Under the pieces are notes generated by a model. The model had not been told where the DNA came from and made no database searches. It worked only from the letters and a program-made list of their open reading frames with translations. Below are positions 1 through 9,837 of a stretch of DNA of 64,000 bases, one piece after another; the first letter of the stretch is position 1, and each line of letters begins with the position of its first letter. Position numbers and translations under genes: made by a program. Source of the DNA: CAVVSD01 sp963837655 (GTDB lineage Bacteria > Actinomycetota > Thermoleophilia > Solirubrobacterales > Solirubrobacteraceae); assembly GCA_963837655.1 (NCBI GenBank), contig CAWIOK010000021.1, forward strand, positions 434,001 through 498,000. Direction: 5' to 3'.

Positions 1-86
1 CCGGCCGACCCGGCGGGTCCCGGCCGATCGGCACAGACCTGTCACACCTCGCGATGAGTTCCGGCCGGCCGGCTCGTCCATCCACC

Positions 87-701
87 ATGGGAGAGCTCGT
101 CATCAACACCTTCATGACCCTCGACGGCGTCCTGCAGGCCCCGGGAGGCCCGGACGAGGACCGCGAGAGCGGCTTCGAGCATGGGGGCTGGCAGGCGCCG
201 TTCGCCGACCCTGCGTCGGGCGAACGCATGCTCGCGGAGTTCAAGAGCTGGGACGTCTGCCTGCTCGGCCGCCGGACCTACGACATCTTCGCCGGCTACT
301 GGCCGACCGCGGAGGAGGGGCCGTTCACGCAGTTCATGAACGAGCTCCCGCGCTACGTGGCCACGCGCACCCTCACCGAGTCCGACTGGCCCGGCACGAC
401 GCTCCTGCACGGTGACATCACCGAGGAGGTCGCCGGGCTGAAGGAGCGTCACGAGCGCATCGGGATGTGGGGGAGCGGCGACCTCATCCAGACGCTGCTG
501 CGCGCGGAGGTCGTCGATCGCCTCGAGCTGTGGGTGTTCCCGCTCGTCCTCGGCAGCGGGAAGCGGCTGTTCGCCGACGGTGCCGTCCCGACGGCCTTCC
601 GACTCACCGATTCGGTGACGTTCGACAGCGGCGCGGTGTCGCTGTCCTATAGGCGAACGGGCCGGCCGACGTACGGGGTCATGGGAAACGGCGGCGACTA
701 G
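87..701 (+). CDS. Dihydrofolate-reductase-like (RibD C-terminal) family protein
   Basis: The 204-residue protein matches the stand-alone RibD-C/DHFR-fold family. It starts with a short strand and TLDGVLQAPGG, has LLGRRTYD around residue 60, and carries GSGDLIQTLL and PLVLGSGKRLF in the second half, the pattern that lines the NADPH pocket in this fold. The family includes many uncharacterised reductases; the substrate cannot be read from sequence. I place the start at the ATG at 87 because the family begins right at this point; an in-frame ATG at 54 would add eleven residues of unlikely composition. It converges on purF across a repeat-filled gap, so it is not part of the purine operon. Confidence 0.85.
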   Translation: MGELVINTFMTLDGVLQAPGGPDEDRESGFEHGGWQAPFADPASGERMLAEFKSWDVCLLGRRTYDIFAGYWPTAEEGPFTQFMNELPRYVATRTLTESDWPGTTLLHGDITEEVAGLKERHERIGMWGSGDLIQTLLRAEVVDRLELWVFPLVLGSGKRLFADGAVPTAFRLTDSVTFDSGAVSLSYRRTGRPTYGVMGNGGD

Positions 702-733
702 GCCTCGCGGGCCCGGCAGGGTTTGGAGGACGT

Positions 734-1045
734 GACGGGATGCGGCGCGCGCGAGGGGAGGACGCAGTCGGCGTGGTGTGCGTCAGCACACGAGTCCGGC
801 GAGGACGATGCCTGGCGGGATGCGGTGCTCGTCAAGGACTGACGGGATGCGGCGCGTGCGAGGGGAGGACGCAGTCGGCGTGGTGTGCGTCAGCACACGA
901 GTCCGGCGAGGACGATGCCTGGCGGGATGCGGTGCTCGTCGAGGACTGACGGGATGCGGCGCGTGCGAGGGGAGGACGCAGTCGGCGTGGTGTGCGTCAG
1001 CACACGAGTCCGGCGAGGACGATGCCTCGCGGGATGCCGCGCCCG
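734..1045. repeat. Three direct tandem repeats, 107-bp period
   Basis: The segment GACGGGATGCGGCGCG recurs at 734, 841 and 948, exactly 107 bp apart. Copies one and two are almost identical; the third decays near 1022-1045 and runs into the purF stop codon. Each copy contains a perfect small hairpin, GTGTGC-GTCA-GCACAC (776-791, 883-898, 990-1005), and the palindrome GACGCAGTC. The block fills the whole gap between two convergent genes (702-1045). Small reading frames run through it in several frames, but they exist only because the repeat unit is open, and I do not call them genes. A role in bidirectional termination is possible; there is no T-rich tract. Confidence 0.9.
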
Positions 1046-2482
1046 TCAGGCCTTGACGAGCGGGAGCTCGAGGGCGTACTTCGAGTTCGCCGTATCGCCG
1101 TCGCCCAGCGGGTAGCGCCCGGTGAAGCACGCGTCGCAGTGACTGTCGGCCGTGACGCCGATCGCCTCGTAGACGCCCTCCATCGAGAGGTACGCGAGCG
1201 TGTCGCAGTTCAGCTCGCGGGCGATCTCGTCGACCTCGCGGCCGTGCGCGATCATCTCCTCACGCGTCGACATGTCCACGCCGTAGTGGCAGGGGTGTCG
1301 GATCGGCGGCGCCGAGATGCGCATGTGCACCTCGCGCGCGCCCGCGTCGCGCAGCATCTGCACGATCTGGCGGGTCGTGTTGCCACGCACGATTGAGTCG
1401 TCGACGACGACGAGCGACTTGCCCGCGATGATCTCCGGCAGCGGGTTGAACTTCAGCCGCAGGCCGTGCTTGCGCAGCTCTTGGCCGGGCTGGATGAACG
1501 TGCGGGCGACGTAGCGGTTCTTGATGAGGCCGTCGTCCTGCGGCAGACCGCTCGCACGCGCGAACCCGCGCGCCGCGGGCGTCCCCGAGTCGGGGACCGG
1601 GATGACGAGCTCGGCGCCCGGAGCGGGCGCCTCGCGGGCGAGGATCTCGCCCATCCGGCCGCGCGCTGCCTGCAGCACGGTCCCGCCCATGCGCGAGTCC
1701 GGTCGTGCGAAGTAGATGTACTCGAAGACGCAGAACGCCTCGCGCTCGCTCTGCACCGCCTGACGCGTCTGCAGCCCGCGGTCGGTGATCGAGATGAGCT
1801 CGCCGGGGCGCACGTCGCGCAGCAGCTCGGCCCCGATGATGTCGAACGCGCAGGACTCGCTCGCAACGCAGTAGCGGTTGCCGAGCCGGCCCAGCACGAG
1901 CGGGCGCAGGCCGTGCGGATCGCGGAAGGCGAGCACGCGGTCCTTCGTCATGATCACCGTCGAGTACGCCCCCTCGAGCCGCCCCATGATGTCAGCGACG
2001 GCGTCCTCGACGCGGTCGGCCGGATGCGACGCGATCAGCGCGGCGATGATCTCGGAGTCCGACGTCGAGCGGAACGACATGCCCTGCCGGCTCAGCTCGC
2101 TGTGGAGCTGGACGGCGTTGACGAGGTTGCCGTTGTGGGCGAGGGCGATCTCACGCCGGTCGGACCGGTGGACGGGCTGCGCGTTCTCCCACGCGTTGGA
2201 GCCGGTGGTCGAGTAGCGGACGTGGCCGAGCGCCATCGATCCCTGCAGCGCCCGGAGCTTCTGCTCGTCGAACACCTGGTTGACCAGACCGAGCTCGCGG
2301 AGGGTCATGATGTGACCGCCGACGTCGGCCGTCGCGATGCCCGCGGACTCCTGTCCGCGATGCTGCAGCGCGTAGAGCGCGAAGTACGCGAGCTTGGAGA
2401 CCTCGTGCTCGGGGTCCGGGGCGTAGAGGCCGAACACTCCGCACTCGTCCCGTGGCCCGTCGCGATCGGACAGGTCGGCCAT
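1046..2482 (-). CDS. purF: Amidophosphoribosyltransferase PurF
   Basis: Catalyses the first committed step of purine synthesis: PRPP plus glutamine to phosphoribosylamine. The 478-residue product from the ATG at 2482 has a 13-residue propeptide before Cys14 (DECGVFG), the N-terminal-nucleophile cysteine exposed by processing. The phosphoribosyltransferase loop VVVDDSIVRGNTTRQ is present. Cysteines in FCVFEYIYF, HPCHYG and HCDACFTG fit the four ligands of the iron-sulfur cluster of the Bacillus-type enzyme. It is on the same strand as the large pur operon but is cut off from it by two genes on the opposite strand, so it probably has its own promoter in 2483-2606. Confidence 0.97.
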   Translation of the reverse strand: MADLSDRDGPRDECGVFGLYAPDPEHEVSKLAYFALYALQHRGQESAGIATADVGGHIMTLRELGLVNQVFDEQKLRALQGSMALGHVRYSTTGSNAWENAQPVHRSDRREIALAHNGNLVNAVQLHSELSRQGMSFRSTSDSEIIAALIASHPADRVEDAVADIMGRLEGAYSTVIMTKDRVLAFRDPHGLRPLVLGRLGNRYCVASESCAFDIIGAELLRDVRPGELISITDRGLQTRQAVQSEREAFCVFEYIYFARPDSRMGGTVLQAARGRMGEILAREAPAPGAELVIPVPDSGTPAARGFARASGLPQDDGLIKNRYVARTFIQPGQELRKHGLRLKFNPLPEIIAGKSLVVVDDSIVRGNTTRQIVQMLRDAGAREVHMRISAPPIRHPCHYGVDMSTREEMIAHGREVDEIARELNCDTLAYLSMEGVYEAIGVTADSHCDACFTGRYPLGDGDTANSKYALELPLVKA

Positions 2483-2606
2483 GGCGCTCAGCGAGCGTAG
2501 CATCGGCCTCGGCGGCGCCATGCCTCTCCGACCCGCTCCCAGCGGCGTTTGCCGACGGGGACCGTCCGCGCTAAGGTCTGCCGCGCAAACCAGTTTGGGA
2601 GCGGAC

Positions 2607-3158
2607 ATGGACCGGAGACATCTCGAGCGCGCCGCCGTCAGCCACGCCCAGCTGCGCGGTCTCCTGCTCATCCCCGTGGGCGCCCTGTTCCTCCTGGCGG
2701 CACTGGCCAACCGCGACGCCGCGCCGGCGTGGGCGCTCGCGGCCGGAGTCCTCGTCACCGCGCTCGTCTGGCTGGGCATCAACCGGTACTACGGCAGGCG
2801 CTTCGGCCACGTGCGTGTCTCGCCTCGTCAGCAGGCGCGTGACACGCTCGCCGTGCTGCTCGCCGTCGCGATCGTGATCGGCGCGTCGGTGGCCCTGCGC
2901 GACCTCCCGGTCAACGCGATCGCCATCTCGTTCGCTGTCGCGGTGGGCATCGGCTACGCGTTCGGGACCGGCCTGCGCGCGCACCACATCGCGATCCTCG
3001 GCGCACTGCTCATCGCCGGCGCGTTGCCGGTCTGGGACGGCGACTGGTCGGCCAACACCGGGCTCGTCCTCGCCGGCGTCGCGGTGGCCCTGATCGGGAT
3101 CTTCGACCACCGCGCGTTCCTGCACACGTTCGGGCCATCGGCGGATGCCGGAGCCTGA
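2607..3158 (+). CDS. Hypothetical integral membrane protein paired with an HTH regulator
   Basis: 183 residues starting at the ATG at 2607, with GGGAG six bases upstream. After a basic N-terminus there are about six hydrophobic stretches in three pairs, joined by short charged loops (for example GINRYYGRRFGHVRVSPRQQ). I recognise no catalytic motif. Its last 14 bases overlap the next gene, a small winged-helix regulator, so the two are translated together. Membrane protein plus HTH_34-type regulator is a common small cassette in Actinobacteria; its function is unknown to me. It is divergent from purF. Confidence 0.75.
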   Translation: MDRRHLERAAVSHAQLRGLLLIPVGALFLLAALANRDAAPAWALAAGVLVTALVWLGINRYYGRRFGHVRVSPRQQARDTLAVLLAVAIVIGASVALRDLPVNAIAISFAVAVGIGYAFGTGLRAHHIAILGALLIAGALPVWDGDWSANTGLVLAGVAVALIGIFDHRAFLHTFGPSADAGA

Positions 3159-3486
3159 CCTCACGCTCGACCGGCTCATCCACGAGCCCGGCCGCCTGGC
3201 GATCCTCACCGTCCTCTCGGCCGCGAGCGACGCAGACTTCCTCTTCCTGCAGCGAGCGACGGGCCTGACGAAGGGGAACCTCTCCAGTCACCTGACGAAG
3301 CTCGAGGCGGCGGGGCTCGTGACGATCGAGAAGCGCTTCGTCGGCCGCAAGCCGAACACGCGTCTCGCGCTCACCGATGAGGGGCGAGTGCGCATCGCCC
3401 GCCACTGGGAGCAGCTCGAGCGGCTCAGGGAAACAGCGACGCGAACGAGCCGTGCGCCTCGCGGAGCTCCGCAAGCGTCACGCTGA
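3145..3486 (+). CDS. Winged-helix transcriptional regulator (HTH_34/MarR-like)
   Basis: 113 residues; the first 90 form a single winged-helix domain. Residues 10-25 (IHEPGRLAILTVLSAA) open the domain, LQRATGLTKGNLSSHLTKLE is the recognition helix region, and GLVTIEKRFVGRKPNTRLAL is the beta wing, typical of the HTH_34 family. No ligand domain follows. It overlaps the membrane protein before it by 14 bases. Its 3' end overlaps the 3' end of purL on the other strand by 62 bases, so the last 20 residues are antisense to purL and are probably unconstrained. A role in controlling the paired membrane protein is an inference from position. Confidence 0.85.
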   Translation: MPEPDLTLDRLIHEPGRLAILTVLSAASDADFLFLQRATGLTKGNLSSHLTKLEAAGLVTIEKRFVGRKPNTRLALTDEGRVRIARHWEQLERLRETATRTSRAPRGAPQASR

Positions 3487-5614
3487 TCGCGACGTCGCCC
3501 GCGGTCAGCGTCAGGCCGTCACCGCCGGCCTCGCCGAGGACCTCGGCGCCCAGGGCCTCCAGCGCCTCGGCGGGACCCGAGACGAGGAAGCCGCGCCCCG
3601 GTGACTCGCCGAACAGACGCGCCCAGGCGTCGCCGTCGGGCGCGATCGTCACGTGCGCCCCGATGCCGCCCGCCAGCGCGCATTCGGCGAGCGCGACCGC
3701 GAGCCCGCCCTCCGCGATGTCGTGTGCGCTGCTCAGCGCGCCGGCGCGAACCGCCTGACGGACCGCTTCGTGCGCCGAGCGCACGGCCGAGATGTCGGCG
3801 TCCGGAAGGCCGTCCGGCAGCGGCTCGCCGCGCAGCTTCGCCAGCTCCGAGCCGGGCAGCGCGGGGGCGAACGGACCGACGAGGCCCACGGCGTCGCCCT
3901 CCGCCGCGAACGCCAGGCCGCCGGCCCGCCCAGCGTCCGGCATCCCGCCCACGAGGCCGACGACCGGCGTCGGGTAGATCGGGCCCTCGGCGCCCTCGTT
4001 GTAGAGCGAGACGTTGCCACCCACGACCGGGACGCCGAGGGCGCGGCAGGCGTCACCCAGCCCGCGGATGCTCTCCGAGAGCTGCCAGGCGATGTGCGGC
4101 TTCTCGGGGTTGCCGAAGTTCAGGCAGTTCGTCAGCCCCAGCGGCTCGGCCCCGACGCACGCGAGGTTGGCCGCGCACTCGAGGACGTTCTCGATCGTCC
4201 CCGTGTAGGGGTCCGCCGCGACCCGGCGCCCGGAGCCGTCGATCGCGACGGCGATCGCGTTGCCCGCGGGCAGGCGCAGCACCGCGGCGTCCGCGTCGCC
4301 GGGGCGGCGCACGGTCCGCGACTGGACGATCCAGTCGTACTGCTCGAACAGCGGCAGGCGCGAGGCGATGTTCGGGCTCGCGAGCAGCGCGAGCAGCGTC
4401 GCCCGCGCGTCGGCGCCCGGGTCGAGCGTCGCCACCGGGACTGCGTACAGCGGCGCGGAGGGCGCGACGGGCTCGAGGTCGTAGAGCGGGCAGTCGTCGA
4501 CGAGCGCCGCGACGGGCACGTCGCCTACGACGACGTCGCCGTCGAGGATGCGCAGCCGGCCGCCCTCGGTCACCACGCCGATCGCCGTGCCGTGGACCTC
4601 CCACTTGGCGCAGACCTCCAGCACCTCGTCGACCCGGTCCGGCTCGGCCACGCAGAGCATCCGCTCCTGCGACTCGCTGACCATGATCTCGAAGGGCTCC
4701 ATGCCCTCCTCGCGCAGCGGGACCTTGGAGACATCGAGGTCCAGCCCGACCTCGCCCTTGGACGCCATCTCCGCCGACGAGGACGTCAGGCCGGCGGCAC
4801 CGAGGTCCTGCAGCGACACGAGCAGCCCCCGCTCCAGCAGCTCCAGCGAGCACTCCAGCGCCTTCTTGCCCGCGAACGGGTCGCCGACCTGCACCGTGGG
4901 GCGCTTGTCCTCGTCGATGCCCAGCTCGGCGCTGGCCAGTACGGAGGCGCCCCCGATCCCGTCGCGACCGGTCGCGGAGCCGAACAGCACGACGACGTTC
5001 CCGACGCCCGCCGCGGCGCTGCGGATCATGCGGTCACGGCGGGCGAGTCCGAGGGCCATCGCGTTGACGAGGCAGTTCTGCTCGTACGGGCCCTCGTGGT
5101 AGACCTCGCCTCCCACCGTCGCGACGCCGACCGAGTTGCCGTAGTGCCCGATCCCGGCCACGGCCCGCTCGAGCAGGTAACGCGACCGGGCGCTGGTGGG
5201 CTCGCCGAAGCGCAGCGAGTCGAGCACGGCGATCGGCCTCGCGCCGATCGCGAAGATGTCGCGCAGGATGCCGCCGACGCCGGTCGCCGCGCCCTGGAAC
5301 GGCTCGACCGCGCTCGGGTGGTTGTGCGACTCGACCTTGAAGGCGACCGCCAGCCCGCCGCCGACGTCGACCGCTCCGGCGTTCTCCCCCGGGCCCATGA
5401 CGACGTGCTCGCCCTCGGTGGGCAGCGTCCCCAGCAGCTTCTTGGAGTGCTTGTAGGAGCAGTGCTCGCTCCACAGCAGCGAGAACATCGCGAGCTCGAC
5501 CTCGTTGGGCTCGCGACCGAGCTTCTCGACGACGAGCGCGTACTCGGACGCCGTCAGGCCGAGGTCCAGCGCGCTCTGCAGGCCTGGGCCCCCGTGTGTT
5601 CTAGGCGGGGACAC
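3425..5614 (-). CDS. purL: Phosphoribosylformylglycinamidine synthase, large subunit PurL (small type)
   Basis: ATP-dependent conversion of FGAR to FGAM, working with PurS and PurQ. The length of 729 residues fits the short PurL that needs separate partners. Visible landmarks are SEHCSYKHSKKLL near residue 50, SHNHPSAVEPFQGAATGVGG in the first AIRS-like domain, and GGNVSLYNEG and SAHDIAEGGLAVALAE in the second. The start is the GTG at 5614, which overlaps the end of purQ by 14 bases. It is the last gene of the minus-strand pur operon and ends inside a convergent regulator gene. Confidence 0.97.
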   Translation of the reverse strand: MSPPRTHGGPGLQSALDLGLTASEYALVVEKLGREPNEVELAMFSLLWSEHCSYKHSKKLLGTLPTEGEHVVMGPGENAGAVDVGGGLAVAFKVESHNHPSAVEPFQGAATGVGGILRDIFAIGARPIAVLDSLRFGEPTSARSRYLLERAVAGIGHYGNSVGVATVGGEVYHEGPYEQNCLVNAMALGLARRDRMIRSAAAGVGNVVVLFGSATGRDGIGGASVLASAELGIDEDKRPTVQVGDPFAGKKALECSLELLERGLLVSLQDLGAAGLTSSSAEMASKGEVGLDLDVSKVPLREEGMEPFEIMVSESQERMLCVAEPDRVDEVLEVCAKWEVHGTAIGVVTEGGRLRILDGDVVVGDVPVAALVDDCPLYDLEPVAPSAPLYAVPVATLDPGADARATLLALLASPNIASRLPLFEQYDWIVQSRTVRRPGDADAAVLRLPAGNAIAVAIDGSGRRVAADPYTGTIENVLECAANLACVGAEPLGLTNCLNFGNPEKPHIAWQLSESIRGLGDACRALGVPVVGGNVSLYNEGAEGPIYPTPVVGLVGGMPDAGRAGGLAFAAEGDAVGLVGPFAPALPGSELAKLRGEPLPDGLPDADISAVRSAHEAVRQAVRAGALSSAHDIAEGGLAVALAECALAGGIGAHVTIAPDGDAWARLFGESPGRGFLVSGPAEALEALGAEVLGEAGGDGLTLTAGDVAISVTLAELREAHGSFASLFP

Positions 5615-6257
5615 GGGCGGCGCCCTCGAACAGCTTCAGCCCGTCGGCGGAGCCCAGCAGCGGATCGACCGCGTGCTCGGGGTGCGGCATGAGCCCGACG
5701 ACGTTGCGGCCCTCGTTGCAGACGCCGGCGATGTCGTTCGTGGATCCGTTGGGGTTGCCGTCGTGCGCATAGCGGAGCACGACCTGTCCGGCGTCCTCCA
5801 GGGCGTGCGCATCAGGGGCGAAGTAGCGACCGGTGGTGTGCTTGACCGGGATCGACAGGATCTGGCCAGGTTCACAGGCCGTGGTGAACGCCGTGTCCGT
5901 CCGCTCGACGACGACGCCCACCTGGCGGCAGATGAAGCGCAGCCCGACGTTGGGCAGCAGCGCGCCGGGCAGCAGCCCCGCCTCGCAGAGCACCTGGAAG
6001 CCGTTGCAGATCCCGAGGACCGGGCCGCCCTCGCGTGCGAACGCCATGACCGACTCCATGACGGGCGAGAAGCGGGCGATCGCCCCGACGCGCAGGTAGT
6101 CGCCGTAGGAGAACCCGCCCGGGATCACGATCGCATCGACGCCGCGCAGGTCGCGGTCGCCGTGCCAGAGGATCTCCGCGTCGCCGACCTTCGCGCACGC
6201 CAGCACGGCATCCGCGTCGTCGCAGGTCCCGGGGAAGCGAACGACGCCGAACCTCAC
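5601..6257 (-). CDS. purQ: FGAM synthase glutaminase subunit PurQ
   Basis: Class I glutamine amidotransferase that supplies ammonia to PurL. In the 218-residue protein the nucleophile is the cysteine in GICNGFQ, and the His-Glu pair is in PHPEHAVD near the C-terminus; PGGFSYGDYLR forms the oxyanion region. It starts at the GTG at 6257, whose last two bases are shared with the purS stop (GTGA), and overlaps purL downstream by 14 bases. The tight spacing fits coupled synthesis of the three subunits. Confidence 0.97.
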   Translation of the reverse strand: MRFGVVRFPGTCDDADAVLACAKVGDAEILWHGDRDLRGVDAIVIPGGFSYGDYLRVGAIARFSPVMESVMAFAREGGPVLGICNGFQVLCEAGLLPGALLPNVGLRFICRQVGVVVERTDTAFTTACEPGQILSIPVKHTTGRYFAPDAHALEDAGQVVLRYAHDGNPNGSTNDIAGVCNEGRNVVGLMPHPEHAVDPLLGSADGLKLFEGAARVPA

Positions 6258-6541
6258 CGCGGCGCTCCGCCGTCGCCACCGGCAAGGTCGCCCTGCGACG
6301 TTGCCAATGGCTCAGACGGAGTCTGAGCCACGATCTCGTAGTCCTCGATGAGCGGGTTGACGAGCAGGGCGCGGCACATCTCGTCGAGCTTCGCCGGGTC
6401 CTCGACGTCGAGCTCGATGAGGCGACCGACGTGCACGTTCTGCACGCCCTGGAAGCCGAGCGCGGGCAGCGCCCGCTCGACCGCGATGCCCTGGGGATCG
6501 AGGATCCCCGCCTTGGGCCGGACGAGGACGCGCGCCCTCAC
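6254..6541 (-). CDS. purS: FGAM synthase subunit PurS
   Basis: 95-residue bridging subunit of the PurLQS complex. RVLVRPKAGILDPQGIAVER at the N-terminus and the segment around GRLIELDVEDP are characteristic. The start is the GTG at 6541, which overlaps the purC stop as GTGA; the frame is open further upstream, but those codons lie inside purC and do not resemble PurS. The C-terminal tail is longer than usual, and the DNA encoding AQTPSEP is a perfect hairpin (9-base arms at 6309-6317 and 6321-6329). Confidence 0.93.
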   Translation of the reverse strand: MRARVLVRPKAGILDPQGIAVERALPALGFQGVQNVHVGRLIELDVEDPAKLDEMCRALLVNPLIEDYEIVAQTPSEPLATSQGDLAGGDGGAPR

Positions 6542-7416
6542 GGCGCGGTGCGCTCCAGCCAGGCCGAGAACGACTCGCCGGTGATGCGCTCGTAGGCCTC
6601 GACGTACAGCTCCCTCGTGCGGGCCACGACGTCGTCGGGGATCGCGGGCGCGGGCGGCGACTTGTCCCACCCCGAGCCGGCGGCCCAGTCACGGACGTAC
6701 TGCTTGTCGAAGCTCGGCTGGCCGCGACCCGGCTCGTAGCCGTCGACCGGCCAGAAGCGCGACGAGTCCGGCGTCAGCACCTCGTCGCCGACCGTGAGCA
6801 CGCCGGCCTCGTCGAGCCCGAACTCGAACTTCGTGTCGGCGAGGATGACGCCGCGCTCGCGCGCGTGGTCGCGCGCGAAGGCGTAGAGCGCCAGCGACGC
6901 GTCGCGGACCTGCTCGGCGAGGCCGCGGTCGCCGATGAGCGCGACGGCGCCCTCGAAGTCGATCGCCTCGTCGTGGCCCTCCTCGGCCTTCGTCGAGGGC
7001 GTGAAGAGCGGGTCCGGCAGCTCCTGGGACTCCTGCAGCCCCGACGGGAGCGCGATACCCGAGACCGAGCCCGTCGCGAGGTAGTCCTTCCAGCCCGAGC
7101 CGGTGATGTACCCGCGCACGACGCACTCGACGGGGAGCATCCTGAGCTTGCGGACTGCGAGGCCGCGGCCGCGCGCCTCGCCGGGCACGCCGTCGGTCGC
7201 CGACACGAGGTGGTTGGCGACGATGTGCTCCGTCGCACCGAACCAGAAGACCGACAGCCCCGTCAGGACGTTGCCCTTGTCGGGGATCGGCGTCGGGTGC
7301 ACGACGTCGTAGGTCGAGATGCGGTCCGAGGCGACCATGAGCAGCTCGTCGCCCAGGTCGTAGAGCTCCCGGACCTTGCCCGAGGAGAGCAGTGGAAGGT
7401 CGGCCAGAGCGGTCAC
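6538..7416 (-). CDS. purC: SAICAR synthetase PurC
   Basis: ATP-dependent ligation of aspartate to CAIR. The 292-residue protein shows the opening LLSSGKVRELYDLGDELLMV, the signature ASDRISTYDVVHPTPIPDKG, PVECVVRGYITGSGWKDY and DTKFEFGLDEAG. Its size is that of the longer, plant/yeast-like PurC rather than the roughly 240-residue Bacillus form. The start is a GTG at 7416; 45 bases separate it from purB, the second-longest gap in the operon. Confidence 0.96.
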   Translation of the reverse strand: MTALADLPLLSSGKVRELYDLGDELLMVASDRISTYDVVHPTPIPDKGNVLTGLSVFWFGATEHIVANHLVSATDGVPGEARGRGLAVRKLRMLPVECVVRGYITGSGWKDYLATGSVSGIALPSGLQESQELPDPLFTPSTKAEEGHDEAIDFEGAVALIGDRGLAEQVRDASLALYAFARDHARERGVILADTKFEFGLDEAGVLTVGDEVLTPDSSRFWPVDGYEPGRGQPSFDKQYVRDWAAGSGWDKSPPAPAIPDDVVARTRELYVEAYERITGESFSAWLERTAP

Positions 7417-7461
7417 GAGCCGGAGGCTAGCAACGGACGCGGACCCCCTCGGAGACCGCCT

Positions 7462-8754
<1,293 letters not shown>

Positions 8755-8757
8755 GGT

Positions 8758-8795
8758 GAGGACTCCGTCTTCGCCGGCGAGACGACTTCGTCCTC
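8758..8795 (-). promoter_or_regulatory. Imperfect hairpin in the leader of purB
   Basis: In the 64-base gap between the NUDIX gene and purB, outer arms GAGGAC and GTCCTC enclose an inner stem of GTCTTCGCC against GGCGAGAC with one bulged base. Read on the purB strand, the structure ends three bases before the GTG, so the GGAG that could serve as ribosome-binding site lies in or beside the stem. This could tune purB translation within the operon; it could also be chance in GC-rich DNA. Confidence 0.35.
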
Positions 8796-8818
8796 TCGGG
8801 GTAGCGGTGGGCCCGGGC

Positions 8819-9355
8819 TCATGGGAGTGACTTTCGCAGCCGGATCAGGCCCCACGCGGCGACGGACGGCGCATCGCGCAGCTCGCCGGAGAGGATCATC
8901 GCCTCGAGCTCCTCGATCGTCACCGTGCGCGACTCCATCGTCTGCTCCGTGTCCTCGCGGCTCGGCGTCCCCGCGGTGAGGTCGGTCGCGAGGAACGCGT
9001 CGAAGCCCTGCTGGGAGAACCCGTAGGCGTGCCACAGACGCCCGAGGTGCCGCAGGTTGCCGGCCCGCAGGCCCGTCTCCTCCTCCAGCTCGCGCGTGGC
9101 GACCGTCTCCGGCACCTGCGCCTCAAAGCCTTCCACGCCGCCCTGCGGGAACTCCCACTCGAACGACGAGACCGGGTAGCGGTACTGCCCGACGAGGTGC
9201 AGCTGCTCCCCGTCCCACGGCACGACGAGCGCGAAGTCGGGCTTCTCCACGACGCCGTAGATCCCGCGCGTGCCGTCGGGCTGCTCGATGGCGTCCTCGC
9301 GCAGCCGCAGGTACGGGCTCTCGTAGACGCGGCGGGTGGAGAGCTGCCGGATCAC
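8819..9355 (-). CDS. NUDIX hydrolase (ADP-ribose-pyrophosphatase-like)
   Basis: 178 residues with a NUDIX box ending in RELEEETGL. Compared with the standard spacing, the segment between GG and REL is about two residues longer (PQGGVEGFEAQVPETVATRE). VVEKPDFALVVPWDGEQLHL before the box resembles ADP-ribose/nucleoside-diphosphate-sugar pyrophosphatases. The start is the GTG at 9355, overlapping the purE stop as GTGA, so it is a true member of the purine operon. A housekeeping role on a nucleotide or PRPP-related by-product is plausible from position only. Confidence 0.88.
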   Translation of the reverse strand: MIRQLSTRRVYESPYLRLREDAIEQPDGTRGIYGVVEKPDFALVVPWDGEQLHLVGQYRYPVSSFEWEFPQGGVEGFEAQVPETVATRELEEETGLRAGNLRHLGRLWHAYGFSQQGFDAFLATDLTAGTPSREDTEQTMESRTVTIEELEAMILSGELRDAPSVAAWGLIRLRKSLP

Positions 9356-9837
9356 GCTTCCAGGATGCGCACGGCCAGGTGCGCGGCGTTGCGCGCGTTG
9401 TCCAGGCCGACGCAGCCGACGGGCACGCCCGGGGGCATCTGCGTGATCGACAGCAGCGCGTCGAGGCCGCCGAGCGCGGACATCCGGCTCGTCAGCGGGA
9501 CGCCGATGACCGGCAGGTCGGTGTGCGCGGCCGCCGTCCCCGGCAGCGCGGCGGAGAGGCCGGCGCCGGCGATGATCACGCGCAGCCCGCGCATCCGGGC
9601 GTTCTTGCAGTAGTCGGCCACGACATCGGGCTCGCGGTGCGCGGACATGACCCGTACCTCGAAGGTCACCTCCGCCTCCTCGAGCACCTTCTCCGCCGCC
9701 TCCATCGCGGCGGCGTCGGACTTCGATCCCATGATGATGCCGACGCGCGGTGCATCGACGGGGATCTGCTCCATCTCGGGCGCGGTCTCCGCCACGGTCT
9801 CCGGCGCGCCGCCGGTCGTCGTCGTCTGCTCGCTCAT
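9352..9837 (-). CDS. purE: N5-CAIR mutase PurE (class I)
   Basis: 161 residues. GIIMGSKSDAAAMEAA near residue 33, MSAHREPDVVADYCKNA and GGLDALLSITQMPPGVPVGC are the PurE signatures. The N-terminal 30 residues (Thr/Glu/Pro rich) are an extension not needed for the fold. No purK is found in this window, so either it lies elsewhere or this PurE works without it. The ATG at 9837 overlaps the purD stop as ATGA. Confidence 0.96.
   Translation of the reverse strand: MSEQTTTTGGAPETVAETAPEMEQIPVDAPRVGIIMGSKSDAAAMEAAEKVLEEAEVTFEVRVMSAHREPDVVADYCKNARMRGLRVIIAGAGLSAALPGTAAAHTDLPVIGVPLTSRMSALGGLDALLSITQMPPGVPVGCVGLDNARNAAHLAVRILEA

Noticed and set aside
740..1056. Small open frames in several phases across the tandem repeats
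   Set aside because: They arise because the 107-bp unit has few stops; the products are the same peptide repeated out of phase, with no ribosome site.
3653..5692. Long open frame on the plus strand, antisense to purL
   Set aside because: It is a shadow of purL in very GC-rich DNA; its product is a low-complexity Arg/Ala/Asp string with no domain, whereas purL is clear on the other strand.
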